From NCBI RefSeq assembly GCF_014201335.1, contig NZ_JACHEB010000004.1:512387-576386 (forward strand): 64,000 bases of DNA, written 5' to 3'. This DNA comes from Tunturiibacter gelidiferens (GTDB lineage: Bacteria > Acidobacteriota > Terriglobia > Terriglobales > Acidobacteriaceae). Both the position numbers and the translations under genes were made by a program. Numbering within the stretch: position 1 is the first letter of the stretch; each line of letters begins with the position of its first letter. Below the pieces are notes generated by a model. That model had not been told where the DNA came from, made no database searches, and saw nothing but the letters and a program-made list of their open reading frames with translations. Below, piece after piece: positions 63,517 through 64,000 of this stretch.

Positions 63517-64000
63517 GTGCACTCATCGACCAGAGAATGGAGGCGCATTCTCATTCACTCCGACGATATCGCTGCTGTCTCTGCCGAGGCATTGCTCTCA
63601 GAGGAATACGCCGAGGCATTGCTCTCAGAGGAATACATTGGCAGATCCATGCCGATCACAGGACCCAAGGCTCTCTCTTTTGGCAAGGCGACTGCGACGA
63701 TTGAAAGTGCAGTCGGGAAGGTTCTTAGATGCCGACCCTTTTCGGATGAAGAAGCGGGCGAGCGATATGCGAGAGTCAGCGGACCCCTAGAAGAGACACA
63801 GGCCCACCGCCTCATTCGTTTCTGTTATTGGACCTTTTTGTCGGCCCTCCCACGAGCGTTTGTGAGGACCAATCTCCGATTCACAAAATCCTCAATGAGT
63901 GCATTGGCCTTCCATGAGAAGGCCGGTCCGTGTCAAGGGCATGTAGTTGGGCAAGTCATACTATTTTCGCCTTTCGCGAATCTGGTCCTTTCTGGTGGAG
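63517..64000 (+). pseudogene. Fragment of an NmrA-like NAD(P)-binding protein, runs off the window
   Basis: The frame is open from about 63460 to the window end. From GTG 63517 it reads HSDDIAAVSAEALLSEEY, then GRSMPITGPKALSFGKAT and FSDEEAGERY, the C-terminal part of NmrA/NAD(P)H-binding (azoreductase-like) proteins with the usual ITGPxAL motif. The nucleotide-binding N-terminal half is absent. The end (after AHRLI) does not look like the family and may be read-through of unrelated sequence. A 27-bp tandem duplication in it repeats AEALLSEEY. Clearly a partial or rearranged gene. Confidence 0.65.
63583..63636 (+). repeat. 27-bp exact tandem duplication
   Basis: GCCGAGGCATTGCTCTCAGA plus 7 further bases occurs twice head to tail (63583-63609 and 63610-63636). 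Its length is a multiple of three and keeps the reading frame, repeating nine residues in the NmrA-like fragment. Typical replication slippage in a non-selected gene. Confidence 0.95.

Noticed and set aside
63840..64000. Possible transposase or terminal repeat at the right end
   Set aside because: No recognisable transposase frame, and no inverted-repeat partner inside the window.

Overview
The window looks like a chromosome segment of an acidobacterium of the class Terriglobia (Granulicella/Edaphobacter/Terriglobus-like). This is an inference from content: two VWFA-domain proteins of the acidobacterial type, an Oar-like TonB-dependent receptor with an N-terminal carboxypeptidase-regulatory domain, secreted amidohydrolases, and a group 1h [NiFe]-hydrogenase. 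No rRNA, tRNA, CRISPR array or intact insertion sequence was seen.

Layout. 0-14 kb is ordinary chromosome: a small zinc-ribbon-like protein, a class A acid phosphatase, an Uup-type ABC-F ATPase, two secreted amidohydrolases around a DUF6582 protein, DinB, FabI, a Tat-exported Gfo/Idh/MocA oxidoreductase, an EVE-domain protein, MurI, a GerMN protein, an N-acetylmuramoyl-L-alanine amidase and a DUF1015 protein. Two copies of a hairpin repeat with compensatory changes sit between genes at 7.2 and 12.3 kb. 14-20 kb holds two overlapping VWFA proteins, cysteine synthase, a cystathionine gamma-synthase/lyase-type enzyme and an acyl-CoA dehydrogenase. 20-29.2 kb is a chitin/chitooligosaccharide locus: NagX-like membrane protein, GH18 chitinase, TonB receptor, GntR/UTRA regulator and GH9 hydrolase. 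29.2-35 kb is an mdtNOP-like efflux operon (FUSC, HlyD, YtcA-like, TolC) next to an ECF sigma factor. 35-43 kb carries a DoxX-like protein, a NarL-type regulator and a cusBAC-like metal-efflux operon.

43-50 kb is a decaying zone: an HD protein, a GlxA-type regulator, a cupin protein and an AraC regulator are intact, but they are interleaved with broken genes (an SDR oxidoreductase with a one-base deletion and a stop codon, a truncated TetR, a condensation-domain protein in several frames, a ParB-domain remnant). 50.0-63.5 kb is a complete high-affinity H2-oxidation island on one strand: hypFCDE, then hydrogenase small and large subunits, a NifU-like protein, a run of poorly characterised genes (DUF5947, DUF6084 and others), the maturation protease, a 34-residue membrane peptide, hypA and hypB. 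It ends in a truncated nickel-transporter gene and a fragment of an NmrA-like gene carrying a 27-bp tandem duplication.

How it works together. HypA-F would build the NiFe(CN)2CO site; the protease would trim the large subunit; the NifU-like protein may supply Fe-S clusters. The small subunit carries the Cys-x-x-Asp proximal-cluster motif of oxygen-insensitive group 1h enzymes, so scavenging of atmospheric H2 is the likely role. The chitin locus would take up and degrade chitin or partly deacetylated chitin under the GntR/UTRA regulator. The most interesting unexplained material is the accessory gene run between the large subunit and hypA, the two microproteins in it, and the hairpin repeat family.
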